Origin: Peromyscus leucopus
Taxonomy: Eukaryota > Chordata > Mammalia > Rodentia > Cricetidae
Direction: 5' to 3'
Length of the DNA stretch: 64,000 nt
Assembly (NCBI RefSeq): GCF_004664715.2
Contig: NC_051072.1
Location: 40,481,142 to 40,545,141 of the forward strand
Positions 34,266-47,433 of this stretch are shown here, piece after piece. Position numbers and translations under genes: made by a program. Each line of letters starts with the position of its first letter. Positions within the stretch are counted from its first letter, which is position 1. The notes under the pieces were generated by a model. The model saw nothing but the letters and a program-made list of their open reading frames with translations. It did no database searches and had not been told where the DNA came from.

Positions 34266-35079
34266 AAAAAAGTGGGTAATATTGAGTGATTGCTTTCTTG
34301 GAGTTCAGCATCAAGCAAACAGTTATAATAGTATAATTCCAATACTATGGCAACAGTTACCAAAGGTGTTTTTATACACAGTGCAGATGGGGAGAAGTCA
34401 GTCTTCTTGGAGACAATTGGAGCTAAGTAGACCAATCACAGGGTAATCAGGGATAGGCTGTCTAAAAAGGCATTATCATGATGAACCAAATGGAAATATC
34501 TAATGGGATTTTAATTCAATCTAGTCCAGCAACCTCTGATTGCTTACCAATAATAAGACTGACCTGTAAACCTGAGATGGCTGTCATTCATATTAGTGCT
34601 AATATCCTTAGTTGACCATATCGAGAAGTCTCAGAGAATAAAAAAGAGAGAGCCCCAACAAGCAGGGTAAGTCCCTAAGTGGGAAGACTCTCTCCATTCC
34701 AAGATAAAATCTCCAAGTCAAATTATCCCTAAAGTCAAATTATCGCTGATTGAAGGTTACTCTAGAGTTAAGGGCTACTGGATAAAGAGGCCTGTTCACC
34801 CTATTCATTGTTAGTAAAAGAGAGCCAGCCTGCCAGTAAAGATGAGGTGCCACCCTTAAACAGACAATAAATAAATCAAATTTTCTGAGGCATACAAGCG
34901 CTAGTAGGTTCTGGTGATTCTGTTGGCCAAGTTTAGAGTGAAATAAAACTGAAAAGCAGAGGTCCCTCCCCTATCTCCAAAACATAGCTTGTAAGGTACC
35001 CACCAGAGTTGTCAGGGCTACCTGGAAGGGCTAGGAACCTTTCCAGCCCCATTGTGACAGGTTTCAAAAGCAGAATTAC
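34266..35079. other. Intron 1, no recognised element
   Basis: Contains a small tandem repeat, AAGTCAAATTATC twice at about 34715-34744. Otherwise nothing named. Confidence 0.4.
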
Positions 35080-35420
35080 AGCCTAGTGGGATGGCTCAAC
35101 AGGTCAAAGCCTGCTGTGAAGTTCCCATAACCTGAGTTCAATCCCTGGGACCCAAGAGGAGGAAGAGAGCAGACTCATGGACTTGAGAGAGAGTTTCCTC
35201 CATTTCTCTGACCTCCACACATGTGCAGTGGTAGGTACATGAGCAACCTCACCCCCACTCAAGATGCACACACACCAACATGTATATGTGTGTACATTAT
35301 ATATGTGTGTGTACACATATATACTTTATATACAATACTTTATATATATTTCATATACTTTGTATTTTTATATATTATGTGTAATAAAATATATTAAATA
35401 CATACATATATATTAAAAAG
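35080..35420 (+). repeat. B3 SINE with long CA/AT tail
   Basis: 'agtgggatggctcaacagg' and 'cctgagttcaatccctggg' with 'ctgacctccacacatgtgc', then TATA/TGTG-rich sequence to 35420. Confidence 0.8.
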
Positions 35421-37084
35421 CAGAGTAATCTCTAGGCAGACAGAATTCATTCTTTTAGCTTTGATTTACTAAAACCACATTCTTATCTAGACCTGGACCA
35501 CCTGAGTAGAATCAGCCACTTTCACATCTCCTCAACCTTGGCTTTGTTTATGTGACCAGTTTCAAATGGATGACTTGGAATTCAACTTTACAAACAAGTT
35601 TCTTGGGCATGACTGGCCTTGTGTTAAGTGCCGACTGTCAGAGCATAGCCTTCCATCACAAACACACTAAGTGATTTATGTCCATAAGGAAATTCTCCAG
35701 GGGTTGGCCACAGAAAACCCAGAGATACAAACTCCCAGAAAATGAGCAAAATCACGTGGAAGATTTTGCTTTGCTGTATAATAATTCTGAACAGCAAGAG
35801 GAAGGCTACGCAGAGTTAGAGAGTCCCCTTGTCTCTCAACTGTGTATGTCTCCTAAAACCTCTACTCCATGTAAAACTTCACAGGGACCACACTGAGCTA
35901 AGAAGTGGGATCCCACAGAGCACTCAGCCAATAGCTTTAAATCCAAAGCTCATGTGGAATTTTAAGGGATAGCCTTTAAATACACGCTGGCAAGCTATAG
36001 AACAAATTGAAGTTAAGACTACTGTTATATATTATACAACAAATGTGATTTTAAGCACATTAGTAAAATTCTAGCTTGATTTCTCTCTAGATAATCCATA
36101 TGAAAATACTTTGCATTTTCCCCTCCTGAATGAGAACAAAAAACCATGGGGAAAAACTAACAAGATTTTTAAAAATATATATATTTGGACTGTATATCTG
36201 GGAAAAAATTTAGGATCATACAAATCTATACCTAAATTCAGATAATTAAATAAGCAGATGAACATCTTCTTTCTACTTTAGTACAGTCAGAAAATCCTCA
36301 GAGTTCCCTAATTAGTCAATTCTTTGAAAATTAAGAATTTTAGAATGGTTACATTACAAATATGAACTATACACTATAAAGTATGTTAAAACTAAATTAA
36401 GTTGAAATGGTCTAACTGTTGGGATTACTAAATGCACAGAGGGAACAGTAGAGTAACATTGTAGCCACACGTTGTGGCACGTGTTATCTTATGTCTAAGG
36501 AACTAAATGATACTTTGGGCAGACAAGAGGCATGGCATGGAGCAGTAAGTCAAAAGCATCAGGACGTCAGAACCCAAGTCCCAATTCCATCAGGTTGTCT
36601 GAAGATCTAAGATTTGAACAGCTTAAAACTGGCCTGGGTTCTGCAGGATTACTACATGGTTCACTTAAGCACTCCATAGTCTTAAATGCTTTACCTTACT
36701 TAATAAATGAAACTCCTTCAGGGCAGGGCATAAATGTTTATTCACCTATATCCCAGCACGAACCACACCACCCAAAGCCAATACAAGAAAAATAGGCCAA
36801 CTTACACCACAATGGTATTTTGAAACAAGAAAAAACATATGCTTACAAGGCATGTGATGTTCTATTCCAGTTGTGGTACTTAAATGCTTATGAAACTAAC
36901 CACTGCATACAGGAATTTGGCACTTGGCTTATACTTATGTGTTTAAATTACAGGGGAAAATATGGGTTAAATAATTTTAAAATGTTAGGACCAACAGGTA
37001 GCCAATTAGAAAAAAGTAAGTTGAAATCCATATCTATTTGGTTTCTTTTTTTCTTTTTTGGTTTGGTTGGTTTTGTTTCTTTGT
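35421..37084. other. Intron 1, no recognised element
   Basis: About 1.7 kb. The frames at 35678-35896 and 36532-36795 have no family match and no splice context I trust. Confidence 0.4.
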
Positions 37085-37245
37085 TTTTTTTTTTTTTCCT
37101 TGTTTTGAGACGTGGTCTCACATAAGGAGGGCGAAAGTGGTGGCCTTGAAGCCACTAGGTAGTTGAGGTTGACCTTGAGTTCCTAATTCCCTTCTACCAC
37201 ATCCCAAGTGCTGAGATCACAGACATGCATGGCCATGCCCAGCCC
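37085..37245 (-). repeat. B1/B4-type SINE
   Basis: 'ttttgagacgtggtctcac', 'gttgaccttgagttcctaa' and 'catgcatggccatgccc'. Confidence 0.65.
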
Positions 37246-37359
37246 CATTTCATACCAAAACAAATTTCACGTGGGTCAAAAATCTAAGTGTAAAAACGTG
37301 AAATTCATATTATATCTAGTACCCTGAAAGAGTCAAGTGTGGGTTCCAGGCTATTTCTG

Positions 37360-38340
37360 TGCTGACATCCTATAATTTATAGTTATTTCAAAATAAAGAG
37401 CTAAAAAATATTTTGTACAACCTCAAATGATTATTTCATACTACTGGAATGAGGAAGGACTTTCTAACCATGAGTGAAAGCATAGAAGTGATAGATTCAA
37501 AAATAATCAAACAAGACCACATAAATTAAATTAAGGATTTGTGTATATCTACAGAAAAAAGCTAAGTTAAAAAAAAAGGACAAACAATAAATCAAACTGA
37601 AAGAAAACTACATACACTTTATATCCCTAAAAGCTACTTTCTCTACTATATAAAGATTATCGACAAATAAGTTAAAAACAAAAGCAACATCTACTCAATA
37701 AGAGAAATGGACAAAAGATACAGACGATTGAGAGAAAAAGAAGATACAAATGGTTCCAGCATACTGTACACACACAAAAAATTCCCCAAAGTTATTTACT
37801 CATGTGGCAGGTCCATATTGTAACTCATATGTCATTTCCACATTTGGCTGAGTCCTTTATGTCTGGGAAAACATGCTGCTCTGGTGGGAGGGACCCCTGT
37901 GCATTGCCGTGGGAGTATGATTGGCCTAACTTTCTTGGGATGAAGCAGCAAAACCTAGCATGACTCAAATGGTCTTTGTGTGTACTTACATTTGTGTGAA
38001 GAGTACAGACAGGAGACTTGCTTGCTATGATAATCTCTAACAGGAAAGAAATGGAAACAATCTGAGCAGCCACCAATTGGCGACATTAATAACCTGGTAT
38101 AATATACTAATAAACAAGAAATAACGTCATAAAAAGGAATGGAGTTATAAAAAGTAAGGAATGAAATAGTTTTATCGATGTTGCTATGAAATTATCACTA
38201 AATGTGAACATAATAAGGCTGGGTGCAGAAGAACTACTTCCTTGTATGTCCCAGAGTGTCTCTGGAGAGTAATAAGCAGCTGATGACATCTGTTACCTAT
38301 TTAAACAAAGTTAAAAATTAAAATTATAATACATGTTTAT
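37360..38340 (+). mobile_element. Old L1 remnant
   Basis: 'caataagagaaatggacaaaag', cut, 'gaagatacaaatgg', 'agcagccaccaattggcg' and 'aaaaaggaatggag' fit L1 ORF2 3' wording. 37800-38030 is uncertain. Confidence 0.45.
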
Positions 38341-38511
38341 TAATGGTGTCTAAACTGCCACACACAGAAGGGAGCGAATTAAGCAGTGATTCCCTCAATT
38401 ACATATTTACTGGGGACTTGGTAAGGGCCTGAAGCCACCGCACACTACAGGCCATCAGCACAAGGCAAACTCACAACCAGACCACACGGCTACAAGAAAC
38501 TTTGGCGTACC

Positions 38512-38690
38512 TTGGAGGGATAGTGCACGCCTATAACTCTAATGCTAGGGTCGGGAAGACAGGAGGATCAGGGATTTCAAATCATCTTTGGCTACACCGT
38601 AAGTGTAAGTTCAACCTAAGCTACATGAGACTCTACCTCAAAACACAAAACCAAGCAAAAAGAAAAAGCAATTAGAGATAGACCTCAATA
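38512..38690 (+). repeat. B1-type SINE (diverged)
   Basis: 'gtgcacgcctataactctaat', shortened, and 'gagactctacctcaaaac'. Confidence 0.65.
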
Positions 38691-38702
38691 TACAAAACAT
38701 GG

Positions 38703-38848
38703 GCCAGGCGGTGGTGGAGCACGCCTTTAATCCCAGCATTCCGGAGGCAGAGCCAGACTGATCTCTGTGAGTTCAAGGCAGCCTCTTCTACAGAGTGAGT
38801 TCCAGGACAGCCATGACTGTTTCACAGAGAAACCCTGTCTCCAAAAAC

Positions 38849-38900
<52 letters not shown>
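38703..38900 (+). repeat. B1 SINE with (TG)n tail
   Basis: 'gccaggcggtggtggagc', 'tttaatcccagcattccgg' and 'gaaaccctgtctcc', then about 22 TG units from 38857. Confidence 0.9.
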
Positions 38901-38905
<5 letters not shown>

Positions 38906-39117
38906 AGACAGCATGTTACTTATTTCAGTTAGTCTTGAATTTGCTACACAGCCAAGAACGATGTTGAACTTCTGATCCTTCTGCTTCTGTCTTCCAAGTG
39001 CTGAGATTACAGGCATGCACCACCATACCCAGCTAAACAGGCTTGAAGATGGAACTTGGAGCCTCATGCATGCTAGATGGACTCTCCACCACGGAGCTAC
39101 ATTCCCCCTCACCCTGT
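38901..39117 (-). repeat. B4 SINE (B1-ID fusion)
   Basis: The minus strand has an ID-like head ('agctccgtggtggagag') and a B1-like body ('gcatgcctgtaatctcag'). The pair in this order defines B4. Confidence 0.8.
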
Positions 39118-39404
39118 AGTCTAGACTCTTTAAGTCAGTACCAAAATGGATATGAGTGAGTGAACAAATGAATGATGAGGCAGACAGACACACAGAATGG
39201 ATAAACAGGCTAATGGCTTGGAAGAGGGGAACCTGAACAGCTTCACTGTGATCTGCTCTCATTTTTTTGATACTGAGAAAAATCTGGTCATCCTCACACC
39301 TCCATGAACAAATAAGAGAGGCGAAATACACATGTTTAATAACCATGTTCATAACCCTTTCATGACTGGATAGACAATTACAACTATGTGCTGGACAAAG
39401 TAAT

Positions 39405-39720
39405 GTCCCCTTGTAATAGGTATCCATGGCCTAGCCTGTGATGATGTCACATGACAAAATTACCAATGTAATTAAGGTGACAGGCCTTAAAATAGAGATT
39501 AGCCTGGGCTGCCATGGTAGGCTCTACGTAATTACATGAACCCTTAGAAACAAAGTGTTGGGCTTGGCTAGGAGGCAAAGGAGCAAATTGTTGCTGTCCT
39601 CAAGACTTCAGGCCCTCATTCAAGGACAGGAAAGATGCAGGAGCAGGGCCTTTTTCTGACTGCCCAAGAAACAAGAACCTTAGCCTTGCAGTCACACAGA
39701 AAGAGATTCTGCCTGCACCA
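39405..39720 (+). mobile_element. Ancient mammalian repeat, unclassified
   Basis: 'accaatgtaattaaggtgac', 'ttaaaatagagattagcctgg' (cut) and 'ttacatgaacccttagaa' match a common old mammalian interspersed repeat whose name I cannot fix. Confidence 0.4.
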
Positions 39721-39774
39721 TGACTGACCTTGGAAGAGCTTTCCCAGCACTTCCTGTTAAGAGTGGAAGCAGGA

Positions 39775-39965
39775 GCTATGAAGGTAGTTCAGAGGGTAGA
39801 AGCACTTGCCACAAGATCTGCAGCCAATCCCAGAAAGCCGCATGGAGAAAGCACAGAATTAACTACAAGCTGTCCTCTGACCTATATACATGTATATATA
39901 TATATATCGATGTATATTGCAGCATACATGAGTGCACACACATACACACACACAAATAAATAAAT
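39775..39965 (+). repeat. B3 SINE
   Basis: 'gagctatgaaggtagttcag', 'agcacttgccacaagatctg', a TATA/CACA run and an AATAAATAAATG tail. Confidence 0.75.
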
Positions 39966-42050
39966 GCAAAATATTAATAAAATGAGCCCAATCAACCAAT
40001 ATTTTGATTTGGGCCTTGTGAAACATAACAGAGATATCAGCCATGTCAAGCAGGATTTCTGGTCCATCAATAAATTTGTGCTGTTTAAATTCACTGACTT
40101 TGTGATGCAATAATAAAAAAATCTAATATCCTATCTGTTGAACCTAGCAACTATTTGTTGTGTCTGTTCCATGTGTGAGGCCTTATGATAAGTATTTGGG
40201 ATGGAAAACATGCTAAATACTCTCATGAAACTCACAAGCACAGAAGCCCAATGAATCCTATGTCAGAGGCCAGCAAAAGCTTTACAGTAAGACAGAGAGG
40301 AAAAGCCTCATTGGGATGCTATCCTCAGACACTTGACTGCGTCTCCAATCACTTCCTCTTCTATGATGCACTTTCCTAATGGCTGGGATCAATAACCCAT
40401 CACAGAAATTGCAAGCCATTTCTAAACTTTATGGACCCCCAAAGACTCTGTGGTTCATCCCACCTCAGTGGTGTTTCTCCTGAAAACCCCTTCCCCCTTC
40501 CTTGACCCCTTCTACTCACAGTCCCTGGCCCTTATTAATCTCTCCCTTGGATTGCTGCAATAACTTATTAACCAGACTTCCCCCACTTGGCAGCTTTCCA
40601 TTTTCCTCAATGTCACCAGAGTCCTCTAATAAGGACTAAGTTGACTGACTCTCCTGTGTCCTGTGCCATGTTTCTTCAAAGACTGCCTTCAGGAAAAAAA
40701 AAAAAAAGAAGAAGAAGAAGAAGAACTGTGCTTGCTTGAGCCTCAATGCCAAGTAAGAATGGCCAGGACAGGTGACTAACAGGTGACTGAACAGGTGAAC
40801 TCTACCCCACCTGGCTCTCTACTCTCTATCTAGCCTTGTTTCTTGCCTTCTAGCATATTCCACCATGCCTCTGCCATCTTTGGCGGGAGTCCCAAAAGGA
40901 CCCACCATAAAGATATGCTTCAATTTCCCCTCATAACTATAAAGCTTTATCTACATGGCTGATCAAGTTCCCAGCAGGCTTTGGGTTTCCCCTTTAGCTG
41001 AACTATTCAGGTGGACTGTTTGGGGTGCCTGATGCAGGCTCTTATCACAGCTTACAGCAAGGTGATGAGGATGTGCAAACTATTTACTACTACTGTGGCA
41101 TAAGGAATCACAGGTAGCCATTTAGAGATGCTCTCAGAAATCCGACATCCCCATGACAGGAAAGTATGAAACACTTGTTGAACTAGGCACAGACTAGCTG
41201 AGGTATGGCTGAATTTGTGAGGTGAGTCACTTGTGGTGCAACTTGCTTAGTCATTATGTGTAATGGCACCATTTATTGATCCAGGGTAGAACAAACAGAA
41301 ACAGATAAAAACCCCAAATGTCCCGCCACCACAGTTTGAAAAACACTCATTTAATGCCCTCCAGTATATGAGCATCTTACGCCTCTCATAAACCCTGTTT
41401 CCTGTGTGGGACAATGCAGCATCCAACCATGTATCAGGGAATAAACTAATAAAGACGTGAATATCATTTTAGGAAAGTGTTGCGGGCAAATGTGAGATCT
41501 GAATGGTTTCTTAAGGAATGGTAGGAACTGGGTGCTTTCCAGCAGTAGGACAAATAAGCTTCCTGAGGAGAAGGCAAATGAGCAGCGTGAAATGATGCTG
41601 TGGTAGCAGTGGGGACGTCCCAGAAGTAAGAGCCTGTGTAGAAGCTCAGTGTGTGGAAGAGCTCAACCACGTGGCTCCCCGGTTCCCCCACACTGACAGG
41701 CCCCGCTTACTACAGAATAACACCTGTGACGCAGGTTCTGGAGGACTTGGCTGGAGGCAAATCAGCTACAAGAGAGATGGCGAGAAGGGGCGGCCCAGAT
41801 GGCAGAGAAAGTTAAGTGTGACTTAACAGCAATCGCCTCTGAAAAACGACAACAAGATTTCAGCAACGGCACAGTGTGGCAATGTATCTGTAACAATGGT
41901 GGGCACAACACCATCATGAATTATCCATGAAGCAATACAGACAGGCTTGGCGGCTCAGTCACAGGAGAGAATGACTAAAGCTTTCTAGGTTGGGACTACC
42001 AGATAAGATAAGTGTCACCAACAGAGAAACAGGTTTAAAGAGCAGGGCAT
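39966..42050. other. Intron 1, repeat-poor stretch
   Basis: About 2 kb. An A-run plus AAG repeat lies at 40694-40727. No exon, SINE or LTR is supported. Confidence 0.4.
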
Positions 42051-42059
42051 TGGGAAACC

Positions 42060-42430
42060 ATGGTGTGACAGCCTTATGTATCATTCAGGTGGAGATGCTC
42101 AGCAGGTATCTGAGAGGAAGATCAGGATGAAGGGTCTGCAGGTTTTGGAAACTTCCACACCTAGTTGGGGATTAAAACTGCAGTAACGGATGAATGAGAA
42201 CAGTGGTAGCCGAAGGATAGACCTGTGGGGAATGTCACTATTTAAGGAGTGTGCTGGGAGAAAAAAATTACAGAGATGGAAAGGGAAATGTCAAAAAGAT
42301 ACAAAAACAGAAGTGGGAAAACTCCCGAAGAAGTCAGTGAAGACGGTGTGTCAGACCCGTCATTGTGAGAGCGGAAAATGGCTCCCACTGGGACCCCCAT
42401 GGCTTAGGATAGGCAAAGCAGGCTGACTCC
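42060..42430 (+). mobile_element. L2-like ancient LINE piece
   Basis: 'aggtggagatgctcagcagg', 'gatagacctgtggggaatgtc' (cut) and 'ggaaaatggctcccac' resemble L2-associated text. Low certainty. Confidence 0.35.
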
Positions 42431-43019
42431 CAGGACAGACAGAAGCCAAATGTAAAGACAGGATAGATAAATGGCCGACAACCCTATTTCAACAGGCGAG
42501 AGTCATGAAAGCTAGAGAAGAGGAGAAAGAGGCAAAATCAAGCTTTGATCATTCCTTTGGTTTTGGTGTTTTGGATTTTTGCAATTTTTTTTTTCATATA
42601 TCACAGTTATTAGCCAAGGCTAGCTCTGAACTTGCGGTAACCATCTTGCCCTAGCTTTCCTGGTATACTTTCTCCACCAGAGCAGCAGTGAGGTCCTTAT
42701 CTGAGAAGGGGAAATGGAAAAAAGGGTGTGATATAAATGAGTTAGTGGGAGGCAGGAATGCTTCTTGGGGCCCAAGTGTGAGCTAGGGCTCCTTTGTCAA
42801 GCATGCATAGCACTTACCACATGCTGGGGATTGCCTAATTGACCTGTACACATGCAGCTGTAGATGGCCAGCATGAGGAGGTATGGATTTGTTCTCCTGT
42901 TTACTCTAAGCCTAGCACAATCCAGGTCTTAGTGAATTGCAAACAAAATCATTAAAGGGAATTCAACCAAGGGTTTTTTTTATGCTATTATTGGTATAAA
43001 ATATAAAAGAGCATAGGTA

Positions 43020-43310
43020 AGGCCAGACCCCTTTAGCTTCTTGGGGCTGTAGAGCCGAAGGGTGGATTTGGGCTCCTCTGATCCCATGCCTGCTTCAGCC
43101 TCTTCTTACTGAGATTACAAAGATGCCTAATTGAACTGTAAATAGTAATAAATATAAAACATAGGTAGAGGGGCCTCCCCCGACCCTCTTTAATAAAGGA
43201 TCTCACTATGTAGCTAAGGGTGGATTTGAATTCAAGATCCTCCTGCTTCAGCCTCCTCTTAGTGCTGAGATTACAAACCTCACACTACCATGCTCCGCTG
43301 GTAGGGAGCT
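43020..43310 (-). repeat. Two old B1/PB1-like fragments
   Basis: 43055-43135 ('cctgcttcagcctcttctta') and 43185-43310 ('ggatctcactatgtagcta', 'gtgctgagattacaaacc'). Confidence 0.55.
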
Positions 43311-43596
43311 TTTATTTTTGTTATATACATTTATTTATGTGTATGTATATGTGTGTATATTTAATGCTAGATTCCACATAGAAGAGGAATATGCAATACT
43401 TAGCTTTCATTCCCATGGGTAGATTTTAGAATTCGTGAAAGAACAGGGGCAATGGGAAGTAAACATCCCTTCCACTTGCACACAGAATCAGCCGGAGAAC
43501 ATGAAGTAATACTGATACTTGGGTCATACTCCAAGACTTCAGATTTAATTGGCCTTGGCAGTGGGCATCCTTGTCCGGTTGAATGGTGTTTGTTTT

Positions 43597-43722
43597 TTTT
43601 TTGTTTTTTTTTTTTTTTTTTTTTTGAAGACTATGTAGGCTGACACCATTCTCCCCATTCTCCTGCCTCACCCTCCCACGTAGCTGAGATTACAGGTGTG
43701 TGCCACTATGCAGAGCTTGGAC
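43597..43722 (-). repeat. B1-type SINE with T-tract
   Basis: A T-run at 43603-43625, then 'ctcctgcctcaccctccc' and 'gagattacaggtgtgtgcc'. Confidence 0.7.
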
Positions 43723-45605
43723 AATGGCTTTTTTTTTTTTTTAAAGCTCACAAATGATGCTATTATAAGTAATGTTGGTCAGTGTGTAGGGAAGATTAAA
43801 GCCATGAACTGATCCATTCTTTTTTTTTTTATCCACATTTCAAAAACCAATTTGGAGATACTTAGATTACATTCAGGGACAACGGCAGTATTAATTTTGA
43901 GTCACTTTGCCAAGTGCATATGGAAATGAGATGAAGATGAAGAGTCCAACGGAAAAACAAAGGTCACTGTAAGGGGGAGGAGAGGAAGAGACTTAAGAGC
44001 TGAAGAGCCAGAGGCTGTGGCTTGCGGATGGGACATGAGATCCAAATACATGCTCCTGGCATGCTTCCAGCTGAGCTCAAAGATAGGCTTCGAACGTGGG
44101 TGGTAACATTGGCAGAAGTTATCAGTCAAGGCAGACAAGGAAAGCCTAGATCGCCCACACCACAGCACCCGAAAGGATTCTGGAGTCTCCAGAACAGCAG
44201 CAGGTGTGGGGCTGGAGAGCCAGCCACCACACAAGAGGGAACAAAGCAGAGAATGATAGACAGGATAAACAGGGAGAGGGAGGGAGCAGAAATTAATCCC
44301 AAGATGTCCAAAGTGGAGGCCTTTGGTTCATTTTTTCCCCCCCATGGAAGTAAGTTCTTTGCAAATGCAGAACCCAGCAGCTGGGGGAAGTCAGCTCAGT
44401 CCCCAGATCTTGTGACCCCCTTGAACTGAGTCTAGCTTCCTCTTCTTCTGCCCAGACGTCAAATACGTCAGCCAACAGACAACTCAGTCATTGAAATACA
44501 TTCCTGAAAGCAGCCACTTTGCAGAAACAAAGAAACGGATCACCTTCTCCTCCACTGTCTCCTGGGAAGACATAGAAAGCAATGTTTTATATGCCTTGGT
44601 TATAGGTCCCTCCAGAAACTGAAATTAAGATTGAAACAAGGCCTGCCCTATGAAAGTGATTACGGCAAATCTTTACAAATGTCGCTATAGGGAAACAGAA
44701 ATTTTTCTTCTTAGACAATTTATAGAGGATACTCAAATACCATGTATTTTCCTTCTGGGTGATTGGTTAGTAAAGGGGAAAGGAGGCATCCTGCACTAGT
44801 ATGGTTTTTCCACCACTGCATGGTGATGTCTGAAACATTGCAATAATTACCATACTCTTTAAAAAGCCATCATGAAAACATTGCTCAGAAGAGGCCACCT
44901 TAGTCAAAAGTCTAAATTCTAGAAGTGAACCTGTTGCTTGCCTGGGTATTCTGCAGTGGAAGAGAACCAGGGTGTCCCAAGTCTCAGCGAGAGACTCTGA
45001 CTTCCTTGGGCCAAGTTTCCCTGTGGCCAGTTCTGATTCCAAAAGCCACGACAGGCTTCACTTTCTGTTGTTCTGTGCTTCCGGAGCAGGCGCGACAAGC
45101 TTAAAACCGGGCTTCCCTTGCCCACGCCCCACTCCCCTTCCTCACCTTTCTCCCACTCCACTCATGCTGATTGCCTAATAACGCCCTGATACTTTGGAGA
45201 TAAAGCTAATCTGTGGCTGTTTGTGTCATCCTGTTGAGCAGACAGCAATAGCCCTTTTAGTCCTTGCCTTATGGGTTTTATTTGCAAATGTTTCGTGTTT
45301 CTTACATGTTTTATGGCATTCAGTAATTATTTCAGACTACTTGGGTGTGATAACCCTGTTTTTTTTTTTTTTTTTTCCAAAGCCCGTAGATTTCAGAGAT
45401 AAACCGAAACAGGTAAAACAAGTTTAGCCTTGAGTCCAGGTGATGATACATGGAGTCCATTTTATCATTCTATTAGTCATGCTGGGAGACTTCCATAATA
45501 GGAGGTTTTTTAGGAAGAAATGAAACCTCGATGGTGAAAAGCCTTTGCTTTAGCTTTTAAAAGAATGGTTCTCGATATTCATCTAAATTATTTTTTTTTT
45601 CTCGA
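43723..45605. other. Intron 1, repeat-poor stretch
   Basis: About 1.9 kb. The 135-codon frame at 44022-44429 has no recognised similarity. 45160-45440 is notably unique and could be conserved non-coding DNA. Confidence 0.4.
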
Positions 45606-45609
45606 GAAA

Positions 45610-45780
45610 AACTTTGTCAGGCATATTGGTGACACACACCTGTAAACCTCAATATTTTTAATGTTGAGGCTGGTGGATCCATGTGTTTGAGGCCAGCTTG
45701 GGCTGTATAGCCAGTTCTGGGCCAGCCTGAGCTAATAGTGAGATCCTGTCTGAAATCAGAAAAACAAAATTCAACAACTT
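45610..45780 (+). repeat. B1-type SINE (diverged)
   Basis: 'caggcatattggtgacacac', 'gtttgaggccagcttggg' and 'gagatcctgtctgaaatc'. Confidence 0.65.
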
Positions 45781-46127
45781 TTTAAAATGGCTACGTAAGG
45801 CTAGGAGGCAATTTTCCAAAACGTTAGAAATTGTTATTTCTGGTTTAGAAGGATTATGGGTGGCATGTCTCATTTTTTTTCAAGTTATAATTTTTTATGG
45901 TTTATTATTTAATTTTTGTTAGACGTTCTCTAAAATCAACAGGTTATAATCACAAAATAATCTGATTTTACTTAGCAGTATGGATTTTTTTTTCATGAAA
46001 ATTGTAGAAAAACCTACATCATAAATCTGGCTGTTTCTATACTATGAAATATATTTGAAAACATGAGCCCAGATATTTACAAAATTATCTGTGAGAAACA
46101 AAGAGTTGTTACCCATCACCAGTATCC

Positions 46128-46698
46128 TGGCCAGTCTTGTGTCGACTTGACACACAAGTTAGAGTCACCTGAAAGGAGGGAACTTAATTGAGAGAATGCG
46201 TCCGTAAGATCTGTGGAGCTGGGCAGTGGTGGTGCACGCCTTTAATCCCAGCACTCGGGAGGCAGAGGCAGGCAGATCTTTGTGAGTTCGAGGCCAGCCT
46301 GGTCTACAGAGCGAGATCCAGGAAAGGCGTAAAACTACATAGAGAAACCCTGTCTTGAAAAACCAAAAAAAAAAACAAAAAATCTGTAGAGTATTGTCTT
46401 AATTGGTGATTGATGGGAGAGGGCCCAGCCCATTGTGGGTAGTACCATCCTTGGACTGGTGGTCCTGGGCTCTATAAGAAAGCAGGCTGAGCAAGCCATG
46501 AGGAGCAAGCCAGTAAGCAGTACCCCTCTATGGCCTTTGCATCAGCTCCTGCCTCCAATTTCCTGCCCTGCTTGAGTTCCTGTTCTGGCTTCCTTTGGTG
46601 ATGAACAGTGATATGAAGGTGTAAGCCAAATCAACCCCTTCTTCCCCAACTTGCCTTTTGGTCATGGTATTTCATCGCAGCAATAGAAACCCCAAGAC
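46128..46698 (+). mobile_element. Rodent LTR-like element (RMER-type) split by a B1
   Basis: 'tggccagtcttgtgtcgac', 'gagggcccagcccattgtgg', 'ctataagaaagcaggctgag', 'gatgaacagtgatatgaagg' and 'gcaatagaaaccccaagaca'. This is a very common rodent repeat; the family name is uncertain. The 46218-46380 part is an inserted B1. Confidence 0.65.
46218..46380 (+). repeat. Young B1 SINE nested in an RMER-type element
   Basis: Full B1 ('gctgggcagtggtggtgc' start, A-tail at the end). The flanks ATCTGTGGA and ATCTGTAGA form a target duplication with one mismatch. Confidence 0.93.
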
Positions 46699-47109
46699 AA
46701 CCAGCTATGCTGCAAAGGATGGACCTGGGCTTATAGGAAGGCTGCTGAGACAACAGTCTTGGACTGGCAAGGCAGTCCTATGGATGCACACAACTGAATG
46801 CTTGGGACCTCTGGGAGCCAATGGTGCAGAGGAGCCAGGAGTTTCTGGGAACGTGTTACACAATACCTAACACTAGGTTCGTCTGAAGCTCGGCTTTGGC
46901 AGCATCATGCTTGACTACTAATATATGGCTATATTTTTATTCTCTCCCATGTTTATTTGGGATCAGTAGAGAGATGGGGGAGGGGAAGTTTCCCTCTACC
47001 ATCCTTGAGTCAGAGAAAACAGCTAGTGTGTACGTGGCCCTTTCTAGTGTATGTGTGGTATATGTACTCATGTTTGTGTGGGTGCATGTACACTTATATG
47101 TGGGCTCTT

Positions 47110-47176
47110 GTACATGTATACACACACACCGTGTGTGTGTGTGTGTGTGCGTGCGCTGCGCGTGTGTGTGTGTGCG

Positions 47177-47206
<30 letters not shown>
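47110..47206. repeat. (CA)n(TG)n(GA)n microsatellite
   Basis: ACAC, then GTGT with GCGC interruptions, then about 10 GA units. Confidence 0.95.
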
Positions 47207-47207
<1 letters not shown>

Positions 47208-47355
47208 TGAACATCAGATATCATCGTTTATCACTCTCCACTTTATTTTCTGAGACAGATTCTCTCACTGAGCCTGTAGGACATTGATTTGGCTAGGCTG
47301 CCTGACTTTTTGTCCCCAACATCATTCTCTCCACTTCCACATATCATTTTACTTT

Positions 47356-47433
47356 TTTTTTTTTTCCAGAGCTGAGGACCGAACCCAGGGCCTTGCGCTT
47401 GAAGCGCTCTACCACTGAGCTAAATCCCCAACC
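47356..47433 (-). repeat. Young ID SINE (BC1 type) with 16-bp duplication
   Basis: The minus strand starts GGGTTGGGGATTTAGCTC and ends with an A-tail. It lacks six bases in the anticodon-arm region: GAGCGCTTCAAGCGC instead of the usual longer stem-loop. The duplication CATATCATTTTACTTT is perfect at 47340-47355 and 47434-47449, so insertion was recent. Confidence 0.95.

Noticed and set aside
38903..39427. 174-codon minus-strand frame
   Set aside because: Its C-terminal part is a B4 SINE and the rest has no family match or exon context.
44022..44429. 135-codon frame
   Set aside because: No recognised domain, composition like surrounding intron, no splice or promoter support.
47356..47433. 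Possible tRNA gene
   Set aside because: It has tRNA-like polymerase III boxes but also an A-tail and target duplication and lacks a proper anticodon arm; it is an ID SINE. Similar reasoning applies to 34193-34265.
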